The translations under genes and the position numbers were made by a program. Source: Engraulis encrasicolus (taxonomy: Eukaryota > Chordata > Actinopteri > Clupeiformes > Engraulidae). Taken from it: DNA of 64,000 bases. The notes under the pieces were generated by a model, which saw only the letters and a list, made by a program, of their open reading frames with translations, ran no database searches and was not told the origin of the DNA. The stretch covers positions 49,179,898 to 49,243,897 of the forward strand of contig NC_085867.1 of the NCBI RefSeq assembly GCF_034702125.1, written 5' to 3'. This document shows positions 25,101 through 32,600 of this stretch, one piece after another (positions within the stretch are counted from its first letter, which is position 1; each line of letters opens with the position of its first letter).

Positions 25101-28100
25101 TCAAAAGTATAATGCATTTGTAACTCAAATGTCCCCATGAAATCAGTGGTCCATGACCATGTTTCACAGAAGGGTATGGTGTAACTTTCATCATAGGCTC
25201 CATTGACTGTTCTCCAAATGGTACTGTTAATAGTGGCCTAAAAAAGTTCCATATTGATCTCATTTTTCCAAATGACTTTGTCACAGGCATTTTGATGCTT
25301 CTCACTGTGCTATTTGGTGTATCATATGCAAAATAACATGTTTGCATTTTTGTGGTAATGGCTTTCTCCTGGCAACCCCCAACAGCCCATCTTTCCTCAA
25401 GTGCCTCTTTCCTGTACAGTTTAAAACATTTTTTCATGTTGTCCTATATTTCACCTGAAGTTATTTTTTGGTTGTCCTATGCCTCCTGAACAATTTCCCT
25501 TGCAATGATCATTGCAATGCAATGATTCCCTTGCCCATTGGCTTGATACCAACCAAACTCCTCATATTGCATTTCTGAATTGAAATTCCAACGGTGCCAA
25601 CATGACAATATTTCGACACAGAAAGCCAAATCAACCCGTCATTAGCTTCAGAAAGAATAAAATGAAGGTTTTTGAGCGACCATCTCACTCTCCTGATCTC
25701 AACATCATTGAGCCACTCAGGGGAAACCTCAAATGTGAGGTTCCAGCAAGACACCCAAAGATATTATAGGAAACAACCATTCTGCCAGGAAGAATGTGCT
25801 GTTTTGTCATCTGAGAACATTAAGAGCCTTATCCACAACTACCACAAACAATTTAGAGCGGTCCCTGATGTTAAACAGGGCCATATTCAGCATCAGAAAC
25901 TAGGGTATGTAAACTTTTGAACAGGGTCATTTGGGTAGTTTGGGTTGTGATCATGCTTTTGAAAGAGTAAACACAGAATATTGCTAATAAATATCTTAAG
26001 CCAGTCACTAGCCATGAGTGAAAAAAAAGGTTTTGTGTAATCCTTCATATTTTGTGAGAAATCGCAGAGAAAGCGTTTATTCTGCTGGGGTATGTAAACA
26101 TATGAGCACAACTGTATGATGTGTATGTTTATATCGTATGCAAGTTATGATGTGTATGTTTATATCGTATGCAAGTTATGATGTGTATGTGTATATCGTA
26201 TGCAAGTTATGATGTGGTTGTGTATATCGTATGCAAGTTATGATATGTCGTGTATATCGTATGCAAGTTATGATGGGTATGTTTATATTGTATGCAAGTT
26301 ACGTATATGTGAATAATGACAATAAATAAGCTTGATCTTCTCAATTCCAGCAGACTGTTCGAGGCGAAATGCTGCCCTCCACACTGATCTAATACAGAAC
26401 TATGTAGCTACATTATAGTGCGATTAAAATGAGTTATTTTTTTTAATCGCGTTAACTGTTGTGTGATTAATTAATCGAAATTAATGAATTAATGTCCCAG
26501 CCCTAATTTTCTCACAGTATACTATAGATGAATTCTGACCTCTGCTCGTCGATGATGAGTGTGCCGTCCTCGGCCACCTTGACCTGGGGCACCAGTAGCG
26601 GCTCACTGACGTCCTCTCCAGATAGGCCGGCCTCCTCGTCCTCCTCCTCCTCATTCCTCGGCTCCGGTTCCGGCTCCGGCGCTGGCTCTTGGGTCAGCTG
26701 TTTGGACTGGGGGAGGACCCTCTCCTCCGAGCTGATCTCTCTACACAAACAAAAATGCAATATATTGATTTTTTTTTTAATTTAGCATTTGGACAATTTT
26801 ACTTGGATGTGCACATGCTTCTCCACTGTCGGTGGTTATGGTGGTTCCAAAAAAAGTACCATATAAGACAAAAAAGACAACACTTCACTTTGCTTCTATT
26901 TCGGCACACATACAGTGGGTGTGGCATAATTCAACAATTAGCTATTGTTGCTATAGCTATGCCTATATTGATAGCTGAAGTGAAGTCCAAGGACTCTGAG
27001 GAAGGCGTAGCAACACCGAAACGTCAGTTGGGTGTTTGCACATAACAAAGTCTTGAACACTAAGCTGGAGTGTGCTCCAGCCTCTCCTTTCCACTGCTCA
27101 TCATACATATCATAGAGTCATAATTCATGGGGTTGCTCTTGGGCAGGTAGTAGATGGAACTTAAAATACTAACTACTCATAATAATTTATTATTGCATCA
27201 TTTACGTACTTCATGGGGGAGATAGTAGATGATACTTTAAAATACTAACTACTAGACTAATTAGTAGGGATGCACCGATACCACTTTTTTGAAAACCGAT
27301 ACAAGTACGAGTACATTAATGTGTGTACTTGCCGATACAGAGTACCGATACCGATACCTTTTACCACCAAAATACAATGAAAATAAATGCATGGCCTTGT
27401 TTTTTTACCACCTGTGATATTTTCATTGTCCATTTCCATGTAGATTTAAATATTAGTAAATGTATGAGGTGGCACTTCTTTTCCATGCTGCTTTCAAGTC
27501 CACAGAACGTGACAAAATTTTGCATTGTTTTGTGAAATAGCAGTATCGCTCCTGGTATCGGCAAGTGCTTGACGAGTACGAGTACGAGTATAATGAGCAG
27601 TATCGTGTGCATCCCTGCTAAGTAGTCCTAATAAATATTCTAGCAGCGTTGTGGTACTTCATGGGGTTGGTAAAATACTAACTACTAGACTAACTAGTCC
27701 TAATAAATATTTTAGCAACGTTGTCGTACTTCATGGGGTTGGTCTTGGGCAGGTAGTAGATGAGCTCCCTCATGGTCATCTTGCTGGGGTCCTTCACCGT
27801 GTCATACTGGATACGCTTAGTCTTCACCAGCAACGTCTTCTGGTTCTGAGGAGAGCAGAGCAGAGGAGAGGGAGAGGGAGAGGGAGAGGGAGAGGGAGAG
27901 GAGAACAGAGGAGAGGGAGAGGGAGAGGGAGATGAGAGGAGATGAGAGGAGAACAGAGGAGAACAAGAGGAGACGAGAGGAGAGGGAGGGGAGGGGGAGA
28001 GGGAGGAGAGAGAGGGAGAGGAGAGGAGAGGAGAGGAGAGGAGAGGAGAGGAGAGGAGAGGAGAGGAGAGGAGAGGAGAGGAGAGGAGAGGAGAGGAGAG

Positions 28101-31100
28101 GAGAGGAGAGGAGGACAATATTGTATAAAGTAAAAACAAAACAAAACAGCAATAACAAAAAAGCAAGTCCTCAAACTTGAATTCCCTGTTCTAGACATTA
28201 CGAATGGCGAGAGCATGAGCTACGGCATTGTTGTACAGTCAGCATTACACATTTTGTCTTTTTTTTTCCTCAACTCAGTTGTCTTTCACAAATTGATTTG
28301 GCAAGGGATTCCAGACCCCTTAAAACACCACAGAACACGAATCTCCATGGGGGGTCTAGCACTTGCCGGCTAGCAAGAAATGGATTATACCAACCTGTGC
28401 ACAGTGCCCGATGGGGGACAATAAAGCTGCTGTTACTGCTGCTGCTACTGCTGCTGCTTCTACTACCACTACCACTACCACTACCACTACTAAGTCAAAG
28501 AAGGAATCCATCAAGACAAGATATGTTCAATAAAGAATTCTGGCAACATAACATTGAACAAAGAGCAGCAATAGACCTTTTTTTACTGTACATCATTGTG
28601 ACAAGTGCACACACAGTGCACACAACAAAACTGCATTCTTGCAAAATCATGGGGGGCAGCCATGGAAGGTCCGCGACAAGACTGAGCAACGAAAGTGGAT
28701 CCGCCAGGTGCGGTTCATAATGGGCCACCAGCGGGAATTTCAGCGATTAAAAGTCAGCTAATATTATGGTAATAAGTTAACCCAGTGTTTCTCGACCAGG
28801 TGGGGTGCCGCAGGTCCCCCTCAGGGGTGCCGTGGAAAAATGGCTGATAAATAAATTATGTAACATAATACATATTTGTCTACATTAATAAATAAATGCT
28901 TAGTCAGTGGAATCTTTCATCTGCCATTCACGCACAATAAAATAAATTTAGGTTGGCCCACTAAGCTGCAACTTTGAACGAAGGGTGTGTGACGTCTCCA
29001 AATGTGTTACTTTTCTAAGATTGTGTGGTATCGGATGCGATGCCATGTTACGGCTTGTTGGTTTGGGGTGCCTTGAAATGTAATAACGGGCAAGGGGAGT
29101 GGCGAAGCGGAGTGCCGTAAACGTCCCCTTGCCCATTATCAATTGAGCATAACAACGCAGGAATTAAATGTCTGCAATCACACCGATACCCCAACCACAG
29201 ATGGTGCGAAGATGTGCTCTTCTTGCAGACTCCCTACCCCAATTGCAACATATTCTCATTACCGAAGTAGATGCGCTTGGTCTAACTTGGTGTAGGTTTA
29301 CGCTCGATTGACCACAACTATCTGCCAATCAGAATCGAGAACCGGACCGCACAGTGTTAGATATATCAACAACACAGCAACAGTAGAGGAATGATGTGTG
29401 ACTCACCTTTTCCTTACAGATCTCCAGCTTCAGGAGTTCCCTCAGCTTCTTTGCTTTCCCGAGTCGTATGAGGTCCGTAGAGTCCTTGAGGCCGTACGAT
29501 CGGACCTCAGGCTGCTTGGGTTTGCCCTTCTCAGCAGCGGAGATCACCGCAAGTTTACGCTTCAACCTCTCTGCGGTGATCTCGGTTTCCTTTTTCTGTT
29601 TCAGGAGGTCAGTGGCGTCCTGCTGATTCCATGTGTCTGAGGTAGGCGATGGCGTTGCGTTGTCTGACGGTTGTGTCACCGCAGGTGGCGGTGCTGCTGC
29701 TTCTTTTGGCGGCCCCGACTCAAACACATCGGGCAGCTGAGTTTCCGTATTCCCTTTGTTGTCAGAAGGCGGTACGTCCTGTTGTTGCGGAGCAGGCGGT
29801 TTGGCGGCGGCATCCTCCTTGGGCCGGGCTCTGGGTTGTCGAGGAAGGGTTGGTAAGCTCGGTCGAGTTTTCGGCCTCCGAAGGGGGGGCGCCTTGTCTG
29901 CCGTCTTTGCCTGCTCGCTAGCTGCTGTTGTTGTGGTTGGGGGAAGAGGGTCTGTCTTTGCAGCACCCCTGGATGAGGAGAAGGGTTTTATTGAGGTGGT
30001 GGAGGTTTGAGACGGTAATGATGTGGATGTGTGAGGGGAGAGGGGTTCAGTGTCCGTATTTGAGGGGGCCGTGGTGTAGGGAGAGGGCTGGGACAGTCTT
30101 TCATCCTGTGCAGGTTTCTGCGACGGAGTTTCGGGAACCGACACATCGCCTTGGGGAACCCTCTCCGGTCTGCAAGGAGAACACACAGTGACGTCAACAT
30201 AAATGCAACAACACAGACTGAAATGTGACCTACTTATCTGCAGAGATACATACTGTCTCTTCTTCTGACAAGAATGGGTTTTTTTCATGTTTTTTTCCAT
30301 GTCGTATTTTGGTTGACATTCATTGGATTTGAGGCCTACCCCATGGGGTTGTTATACATTTTAACATGACTGCATTTATCCATATAAACACTCCAAAATC
30401 TTGTCACTGGTCTTCCAAGAAAAGGTCCTCCAGTCTATTATCAAAATATCTAATCTATTTTAAATAATGACCATTGTGTATAACGACTGCCCATAGGTCC
30501 TCCATCCAGTAAACATTAGTACAGTGAGCTGAGCCTGATAAGGAAGGAGTTTATCTCTGTCTGTAATGGTGGGTAAGCACACGTCACAATTGAACTTTGA
30601 CCTCAACACGAGCTGTCAATCCCAGCTGTAGACGGTCTACTACTTCACTGAGTTGCTATACGACCCAAATAACAACTTTACATCATGGTGTAATTTCCAC
30701 CTACGCAACATTAACCGTCTCCGCCCCTCTCTCACTTCCCATTCTACCTCCATTCTTGTACACAGTCTTGTCACCTCTCGCATTGACTACTGTAATTCTC
30801 TCCCTCAAAAATCTCTCCACAAGCTCCAACTGGTCCAGAACTCAGCTGCCCGCATCATAACTAAAACCCCTTCCTGTCACCATATTACCCCTGCACTCCA
30901 ACATCTCCACTGGCTCCCTATCAAATTTAGAATTCACTCCACACCTTCAAGGCTATCCACAATCTTGCCCCTCCTTATTTATCTAATCTTATTCACATTG
31001 CTATTCCCTCCCGCCCCCTCCGTTCCTCTTCGTCCATTCTACTCTCGGTCCCTTCTGCCTGTCTCAGTATCATGGGGAACAGAGCTTTCAGTTGCTCTGA

Positions 31101-31986
31101 TCCTCTGCTGTGGAATGCGCTTCCCAATGACATCCGCAATATTGAGTCTTTACCCCTGTTCAAATCCAGACTTAAAACTCATCTGTTTCAGTTAGCCTAT
31201 TCTTTATGATTCTTTAACTCTATTTTGTTGTATTTTTTTTTCTATATGTTTACAATCTGTTTATCTGTCTTGTTTTACTTTGCCTCTCTCTGTACAGTGT
31301 CCTTGAGTTTTTTGAAAGGCGCTTTTAAATAAAATGCATTATTATTATTGTTATTATTATTATTATTAATAATAATAATTGTACCCGGGAGATATCATCA
31401 AACTATACGCTATTGGCAATCAAATAAGATAAATGGCACAGCAAAACTCTTTGTCTAATCAATACCACCTAAATGCACGAGTTTACTTTAGAATCTAAAG
31501 ATTAGATTATGATTATTTAATCCCAAAGTCACAACGATTTACAATATGTGTGTATGCATATAGGAGTCATTTGCTGTGCTGTTCATCCAAATTATTATCT
31601 CAGAGACCAGGTTTACTAATTAGACAGAGACCACTTATTTACTTCCAAGTAAACGTTTTGATCAGTGCCTAAGTAGACATTCACACCTTCGAACAGTATA
31701 TAGATGACAGATGACCATGCAATTCAACAAAGGTTAACAACATTCCGACAAGTGAGACTCACTGGGCAGGCCTAGCTGGCTCCGGCTTCTGAGTGTCATT
31801 GCTGGGTGCCTGTGTAGGAGCCGAAAGAGGCTGTTGTTCTGGTACCGGTACCGGTTCGGTCTGTTCCGAGCCCTGGGATGATGACAGGTCGGCATTCGGC
31901 TTGGATGCATCCTGGGAGGAAGCCACTGATGGTCGGCCGCCAGGGCGCACGTTCGGCCTGACGCTGATTCTTGATCTTCGAATCAT
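3579..31986 (-). CDS. bdp1: bdp1: TFIIIB subunit B'' (BDP1), 30 coding exons, 3' end missing
   Basis: BDP1 joins TBP and BRF1/BRF2 in TFIIIB, which places RNA polymerase III on tRNA, 5S and U6 promoters in the nucleus. Start ATG 31986 gives [17 protein letters not shown], matching the conserved BDP1 N terminus. All 30 exons have GT/AG borders on the minus strand and phases that join without a break, giving 5562 nt (1854 codons). Landmarks in order: [13 protein letters not shown] (exon 3), [18 protein letters not shown] (exon 4), the SANT/Myb domain (exons 5-7, about residues 470-525), [13 protein letters not shown] (exon 14), [11 protein letters not shown] (exon 21) and repeated [15 protein letters not shown] modules (exons 25, 28, 30). 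No stop codon is reached before the transposons at the left edge, so the true C terminus is probably outside the window. Human BDP1 is also very long and internally repetitive, though its repeats differ. Confidence 0.95.
5980..6063. repeat. Simple repeat, CAGA/CACTCAGA
   Basis: Tandem CAGA tetranucleotides mixed with CACTCAGACA units, ending in CA repeats, in bdp1 intron 23. It stops about 12 bp before the exon 23 donor. Confidence 0.9.
6573..6776. repeat. Foldback element, variable-arm hairpin family (member 1)
   Basis: The left arm (AGTAAAGAAGAAGGATCACC, then CGCACACTGGTGGAC) is matched by its complement ending at 6775. The centre reads CGCGTTTCGCATTGCGCTTC then GTCAGGCTC. Arms are about 70-85 bp and nearly perfect. 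It lies in bdp1 intron 21 and has no coding content. Confidence 0.85.
6777..7694. other. bdp1 intron 21, no recognised feature
   Basis: No gene or family was recognised. There is a short CA run near 6885-6900 and a small hairpin, GTTCCCGAAAAAGCGGGAAC, at about 7325-7344. Open frames are short and in no consistent context. Confidence 0.5.
7695..7853. repeat. Foldback element, variable-arm hairpin family (member 2)
   Basis: Outer arms AGAAGAAGGAAAATATGCAC / GTGTGCAAAATTTTCTTTTT. Inner arms CAACCTCACATGGTCTTCG / CGAAGACTGTGTGAGGTTG flank the loop. It shares the GCACACTG outer motif and the TGACGAAG core with 6573-6776, but the arms between them differ. Confidence 0.8.
7955..7995. repeat. CA/GT microsatellite at the bdp1 exon 21 donor
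   Basis: Alternating purine-pyrimidine run (GCATGCACGCGCACACAC type) that on the minus strand begins with the exon 21 splice donor GTGTGT. Confidence 0.9.
7996..13540 (-). CDS. bdp1: bdp1 exons 18-21, duplicated acidic exons and the FIISLTEI block
   Basis: Exon 18 13277-13540, 19 9825-9947, 20 8805-9143, 21 7996-8429. Exons 18, 19 and 20 are symmetric (phase 0 at both ends) and end alike: [24 protein letters not shown]. Exons 19 and 21 start alike ([22 protein letters not shown]). Exon 20 holds in-frame tandem 12-residue repeats ([20 protein letters not shown]). Exon 21 has [15 protein letters not shown], equivalent to a conserved segment near the C terminus of vertebrate BDP1, then a Ser/Thr-rich tract. 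The exon 21 donor (AATAG/GTGTGT) is the first base of a GT microsatellite. Confidence 0.85.
8760..8795. repeat. T-run followed by G-run beside bdp1 exon 20 donor
   Basis: About 13 T followed by about 10 G at 8766-8788. On the minus strand this is a C-run then an A-run 10-20 bp inside intron 20. Confidence 0.85.
9281..9512. repeat. Foldback element in bdp1 intron 19 (member 3)
   Basis: Outer arms CAAGACAAATTGGGCTACTT / AAGTAGCCCAGTTTGTCTTG. The inner half holds AGTGACTGACGTTTCAG and a complementary CTGAAATGTCAGTCACTT, with core CTTCCTCAGCAAAG. Confidence 0.8.
9563..9777. repeat. Foldback element in bdp1 intron 19 (member 4)
   Basis: Outer arms CAGAGTGAGAAGTCCGCACA / TGTGCGGACTTCTCACTCTG. Nearly perfect inner hairpin CTTCGACCTCAACAGTCTTC / GAAGACTGTTGTGGTCGAAG around a 9-bp loop. 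It ends 48 bp before bdp1 exon 19. Confidence 0.85.
9980..12033. mobile_element. hAT-like element (CAGGGGTGGGGAACC ends), split by a Tc1
   Basis: Inverted ends CAGGGGTGGGGAACC and GGTTCCCCACCCCTG. Subterminal GGGCCACTTCAAA and GGCCGCAAACGG are shared with copies at 34847-35157 and 63018-63346. Without the nested Tc1 (10190-11850) it is about 390 bp, so it is a MITE. It lies in bdp1 intron 18. Confidence 0.8.
10190..11850 (+). mobile_element. Degraded Tc1/mariner element in a TA repeat
   Basis: Terminal repeats CAGTTAGGGCCAGAAATATT and AATATTTATGACCCTAACTG, flanked on both sides by a (TA)n run, so it sits at a TA. Frame 11132-11398 still reads [10 protein letters not shown] followed by LKATKPF, the second-aspartate region of a Tc1 transposase; the rest is broken by stops and shifts. 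About 1.66 kb, normal for the family. Confidence 0.85.
12225..12583 (+). mobile_element. TTAA-site MITE, family A (copy 1)
   Basis: Internal sequence shared with five other places in the window: GGTACTGCAACTATGCTGCT, CATGGAGAAGATCCCCCTTT and GTGAATGGGCAGCATGAATT. The right end CACACAGTGTCCTTTTAA is intact; the left end has lost its TTAA. In bdp1 intron 18. Confidence 0.8.
12668..13014. mobile_element. MITE with AGCCTGGTCCTGACC ends (copy 1)
   Basis: Starts TAGCCTGGTCCTGACCATCC and ends GTAGGATGGCGCACGAGGCTA. The same start and end occur at 59600-60011, with different middle lengths. In bdp1 intron 18. Confidence 0.65.
13660..13877. mobile_element. MITE with GGCTCTAAATTAA ends (copy 1)
   Basis: AAGGCTCTAAATTAAATACC at the left is mirrored by AATTTAGAGCCCTG at the right. 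The interior ATCTACAAGCCATTTTG and GAAATTTCAGTTTGACTGG are shared with 35303-35483. In bdp1 intron 17. Confidence 0.7.
13936..21826 (-). CDS. bdp1: bdp1 exons 9-17, basic/acidic middle region
   Basis: Exon 9 21614-21826, 10 21408-21456, 11 20965-21124, 12 18302-18384, 13 17584-17690, 14 17200-17441, 15 15121-15157, 16 14594-14668, 17 13936-14033. Exons 9-13 are lysine-rich with acidic patches ([29 protein letters not shown]) and look like nuclear-localising, disordered linker. Exon 14 is a strong BDP1 signature: [16 protein letters not shown] followed by [20 protein letters not shown]. Exon 16 ([10 protein letters not shown]) matches a short conserved vertebrate block. Exon 15 is only 37 nt and was accepted because its splice sites and both phases fit. 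Confidence 0.85.
14070..14090. repeat. T-rich low-complexity run
   Basis: Short T/A run in bdp1 intron 16, with a TTTA run nearby at 14150-14165. Nothing else is recognised between exon 17 and the MITE at 14285. Confidence 0.6.
14285..14562. mobile_element. MITE, family with GGCCGA termini (copy 2)
   Basis: Starts TTTTAGGCCGACTGAG and ends CTGGTCAGCCTGAAAA. Its interior is homologous to 3251-3556 (CGGTGCCCGTTCCCGCACC near the left end). It lies in bdp1 intron 16. Confidence 0.7.
15233..15785 (+). mobile_element. Unassigned non-autonomous element with internal hairpin and 4 short repeats (copy 1)
   Basis: Homologous, in inverted orientation, to 23410-24062. One end is an imperfect hairpin (ACGAGGTGTGCCGATATCAG against the CTAGATATCAGGACAACTCG side). 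The rest has repeats of GACTTGACAACCAAATGCAA about every 45-60 bp, ending near GCTCAGACAATCAGAAT. In bdp1 intron 14. Confidence 0.65.
15855..16010 (+). mobile_element. tRNA-derived SINE (copy 1)
   Basis: A box-like TAACGGTAGGGCACTGGG and B box GGGTTTGATTCCGGCC about 45 bp apart, then CAGGTCATTTGCC and a CCTGTC tail before an A/T-rich end. It shares this layout with 33740-33905, 40907-41090 and 41207-41360. Confidence 0.75.
16885..17010. repeat. Palindromic MITE remnant
   Basis: The left arm GTTAAGTTCAGAGGTAAATC and ATCTAATAGAAGAGCCTGGA are mirrored by TCCAGGCTCTTCTATTAGAT and TTACCTCTGAACTTAAC. It starts with AAGCTGGTTCAGGAGTAAACC, which recurs at 37900-38040 and 38338-38395. Confidence 0.8.
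17931..18288. mobile_element. hAT-type MITE at the bdp1 exon 12 donor
   Basis: Ends AGCTGGGCAATATGACG / CGGCCAGCCCTA, with many ATATCGTGATA palindromes inside. A perfect 8-bp duplication GTGGGTCA lies on both sides (17923-17930 and 18289-18296). The right copy overlaps base +6 of the exon 12 splice donor. Confidence 0.9.
18420..19585. other. bdp1 intron 11, left part, no recognised gene
   Basis: No coding signal fits bdp1. Around 18660-18735 there are short imperfect repeats of GCAGAGCAAGGCCC / GCGGAGCAAGGACC. No family is assigned. Confidence 0.45.
19586..20545 (+). repeat. 135-bp tandem array of tRNA-like units (7 copies) in bdp1 intron 11
   Basis: Units start at near-constant spacing: ATATGCAG occurs at 19681, 19816, 19951, 20086, 20221, 20356 and 20496 (135 bp apart; the last step is 140). 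Each unit holds GAGGTTGGGGGTTCGAACCCC or a close variant, a match to the Pol III B box GGTTCGANTCC. The first unit also has a good A box (TGGCTTAGTGGTAATGC) about 40 bp upstream, in tRNA layout. Other units have a degenerate A box. The period is a multiple of three, which keeps spurious frames open. No complete cloverleaf is evident, so this is not called a tRNA gene. Confidence 0.9.
22334..22400 (-). repeat. 33-bp in-frame tandem duplication across the bdp1 exon 8 donor
   Basis: On the minus strand AGAAGAGAGAGAGACGGCC...GAG/GTAAGA is followed by a second AGAAGAGAGAGAGATGGCC...GAG/GTAGCA. Either donor leaves the same phase, so use of the second would add 11 residues. Confidence 0.85.
22367..24212 (-). 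CDS. bdp1: bdp1 exons 5-8, SANT/Myb DNA-binding core
   Basis: Exon 5 24079-24212, exon 6 22909-23003, exon 7 22741-22795, exon 8 22367-22486. Together they encode [19 protein letters not shown], then [48 protein letters not shown] and [19 protein letters not shown]. This is the extended SANT domain of B'', which contacts TBP/BRF and DNA upstream of the TATA box and is needed for promoter opening. It is the most conserved part of the protein and confirms the identification. Exon 8 ends in a basic tract whose last 33 bp, including the donor, are duplicated (see findings). A large palindrome lies 16 bp beyond the exon 5 donor. Confidence 0.95.
23410..24062 (-). mobile_element. Unassigned non-autonomous element with terminal palindrome (copy 2)
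   Basis: Inverted relative to 15233-15785. The right-hand quarter (23911-24062) is a near-perfect palindrome: GGAATAGCGG, CGAGGTGTCCCGATATCAAG / CTTGATATCGGGACACCTCG, CCGCTATTCC. Four GTCTAGTCAAGAC or GTCAAGTCA units occur at about 23570-23710. It ends 16 bp from the bdp1 exon 5 donor. Confidence 0.75.
24391..26312. repeat. About 33-bp minisatellite, split by a Tc1-like insertion
   Basis: Units of the type TATATCGTATGCAAGTTATGA with GTGTATGTT occur at 24391-24480 and resume at 26115-26312. A 1.6-kb transposon (24481-26114) separates the two halves. In bdp1 intron 4. Confidence 0.85.
24481..26114 (-). mobile_element. Tc1-like foldback element with about 520-bp inverted arms
   Basis: Ends CAGTTGTGCTCATATGTTTA / TAAACATATGAGCACAACTG at a TA. 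The two arms (24481-25000 and 25595-26114) are near-perfect inverted copies. Both encode the same transposase C-terminal remnant ([28 protein letters not shown]), on opposite strands. The unique centre (25001-25594) holds more transposase remnant on the minus strand ([26 protein letters not shown]). It is not intact. Confidence 0.85.
26390..26512. repeat. ATTAATCG-rich MITE fragment
   Basis: AGTGCGATTAAAATGAGTTA, AATCGCGTTAAC and TCCCAGCCCTAAT: the end of a hAT-like MITE of the AGGGCTGGG type. It stops 27 bp from the bdp1 exon 4 donor. Confidence 0.55.
26540..31986 (-). CDS. bdp1: bdp1 exons 1-4, N-terminal region
   Basis: Exon 1 31763-31986, exon 2 29407-30169, exon 3 27730-27845, exon 4 26540-26740. 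Exon 2 (254 codons) is Pro/Ser/Thr-rich and probably disordered, ending in a basic helical stretch with [15 protein letters not shown]. Exon 3 carries the conserved [18 protein letters not shown] block. Exon 4 is acidic (runs of E and a PEPEPEP tract) followed by [19 protein letters not shown], the segment just before the SANT domain in BDP1 proteins. Donors are GTGAGT, GTGAGT, GTACGA and GTCAGA; the exon 3 donor is weak by consensus but is the only one that keeps phase with exon 4. Confidence 0.9.
27127..27729 (-). repeat. Decayed copies of the 3' end of bdp1 exon 3 with its donor
   Basis: The exon 3 end (plus-strand GTACTTCATGGGGTTGGTCT, GGGCAGGTAGTAGATGAG) recurs three times in intron 3: near 27127-27160, 27208-27235 and 27652-27668. 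Each is followed by AAAATACTAACTACTAGACT or a variant. A MITE (27265-27617) separates two of the copies. Confidence 0.8.
27265..27617. mobile_element. hAT-type MITE (GGGATGCACCGATACC ends)
   Basis: Ends TAGGGATGCACCGATACC and GTATCGTGTGCATCCCTG. The flanks CTAATTAG and CTAAGTAG match 7 of 8 bases, fitting an 8-bp hAT target duplication. It carries GAGTACGAGTACGAGTA repeats. Confidence 0.85.
27852..28112. repeat. GGAGA/GAGAGG purine repeat, 260 bp
   Basis: Almost pure A/G on the plus strand, with GGAGA pentamers in the right half. On the minus strand it is a continuous pyrimidine tract ending at the acceptor of bdp1 exon 3 (CTGCTCTCCTCAG/AAC). Long open frames across it are artefacts of the repeat. 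Confidence 0.95.
28425..28492. repeat. CTG and TACCAC trinucleotide-type repeat
   Basis: CTGCTGTTACTGCTGCTGCT followed by ACTACCACTACCACTACC. In bdp1 intron 2. Confidence 0.85.
28793..29076. mobile_element. hAT-like MITE fragment (CAGTGTTTCTCGACC start)
   Basis: CAGTGTTTCTCGACCAGG and GGTGCCGTGGAAAAATGGC are typical of a common vertebrate hAT-derived repeat. The right end (GGGGTGCCTTGAAATG) is tentative. A short palindrome GGGCAAGGGGA / TCCCCTTGCCC follows at 29085-29136. Confidence 0.55.
30597..31375 (+). mobile_element. L2-like LINE, 3' end of reverse transcriptase and tail
   Basis: Translating 30653-31195 and the adjacent frame gives [45 protein letters not shown] and, after a shift, [12 protein letters not shown] then [11 protein letters not shown]. 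This is the C-terminal end of an L2/CR1-class reverse transcriptase. The 3' end GAAAGGCGCTTTTAAATAAAA runs into (ATT)n, the usual L2 tail. It is 5'-truncated and frameshifted, antisense in bdp1 intron 1. Confidence 0.85.
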
Positions 31987-32493
31987 CTCGGGCTACAGGG
32001 AGAGACCAAAACACTGTCATCAGAATTGCATGACATGTTATGCAACTTGCGTCATGCCAATACACCTTTAGTATCCTGCCTGTATACCTTCGATATATAA
32101 ATCATTCTTTAGGAATGACGCTACGTATAGAGTCGCCTTGTCTAAGCACATGCCTGGGTGTGTTTGAAACACAAAACTACAGCACATGCTAGGGATTATT
32201 TTAATGTTTGACCCTCGGTTCACTAGTAGGCCTGTATGAAATACAGAGAAAGATTATTGCAACTCGTATTTCACGAATAACAACGTCACAAGACACAGAC
32301 TTTCCCCCAGTTCAATAAAGTCGAATATTTGTTACAAATCAATTCTTTAAAAAAAACTCAAAACATCGACATGCAACGTAAGCAAGCTGGAACATGTGCT
32401 AAAAAAGTTGAGGCCTACCTCGTTTGGGCAGGCGTGAATATAATATAAGTTTGCATTTTTGCGAGCGAAAAGTATTATGAAAGAATGGCTTAC

Positions 32494-32600
32494 CCAAATG
32501 TTCACAATGTAATAATAACGTTTATATCTTTATATTTTCCATGACCGATGTCAAAGCTCGTGCAGACGCGAACCAACTTCCTGTAGCTGCGTGAAGCCAG
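32494..32600 (-). promoter_or_regulatory. Candidate bdp1 untranslated first exon and promoter
   Basis: A good donor (TTTGG/GTAAGC, exon end 32494) lies about 500 bp upstream of the bdp1 ATG. The sequence just before the ATG (CCTGTAG/CCCGAG) could be its acceptor near 31990. An ETS-like site (CAGGAAGTTGG, about 32571-32581) lies upstream of the donor, as is common in TATA-less housekeeping promoters. This is inferred from sites only. An alternative donor lies near 32418. Confidence 0.3.

Noticed and set aside
27690..28216. Long Ser/Leu/Pro open frames across 27.7-28.2 kb
   Set aside because: They read the GGAGA purine repeat in three frames. Only the 27730-27845 segment is real coding sequence (bdp1 exon 3).
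29649..30200. Several overlapping frames at 29.6-30.2 kb
   Set aside because: Shadows of the large bdp1 exon 2; only the minus frame joins exon 1 and exon 3 in phase.
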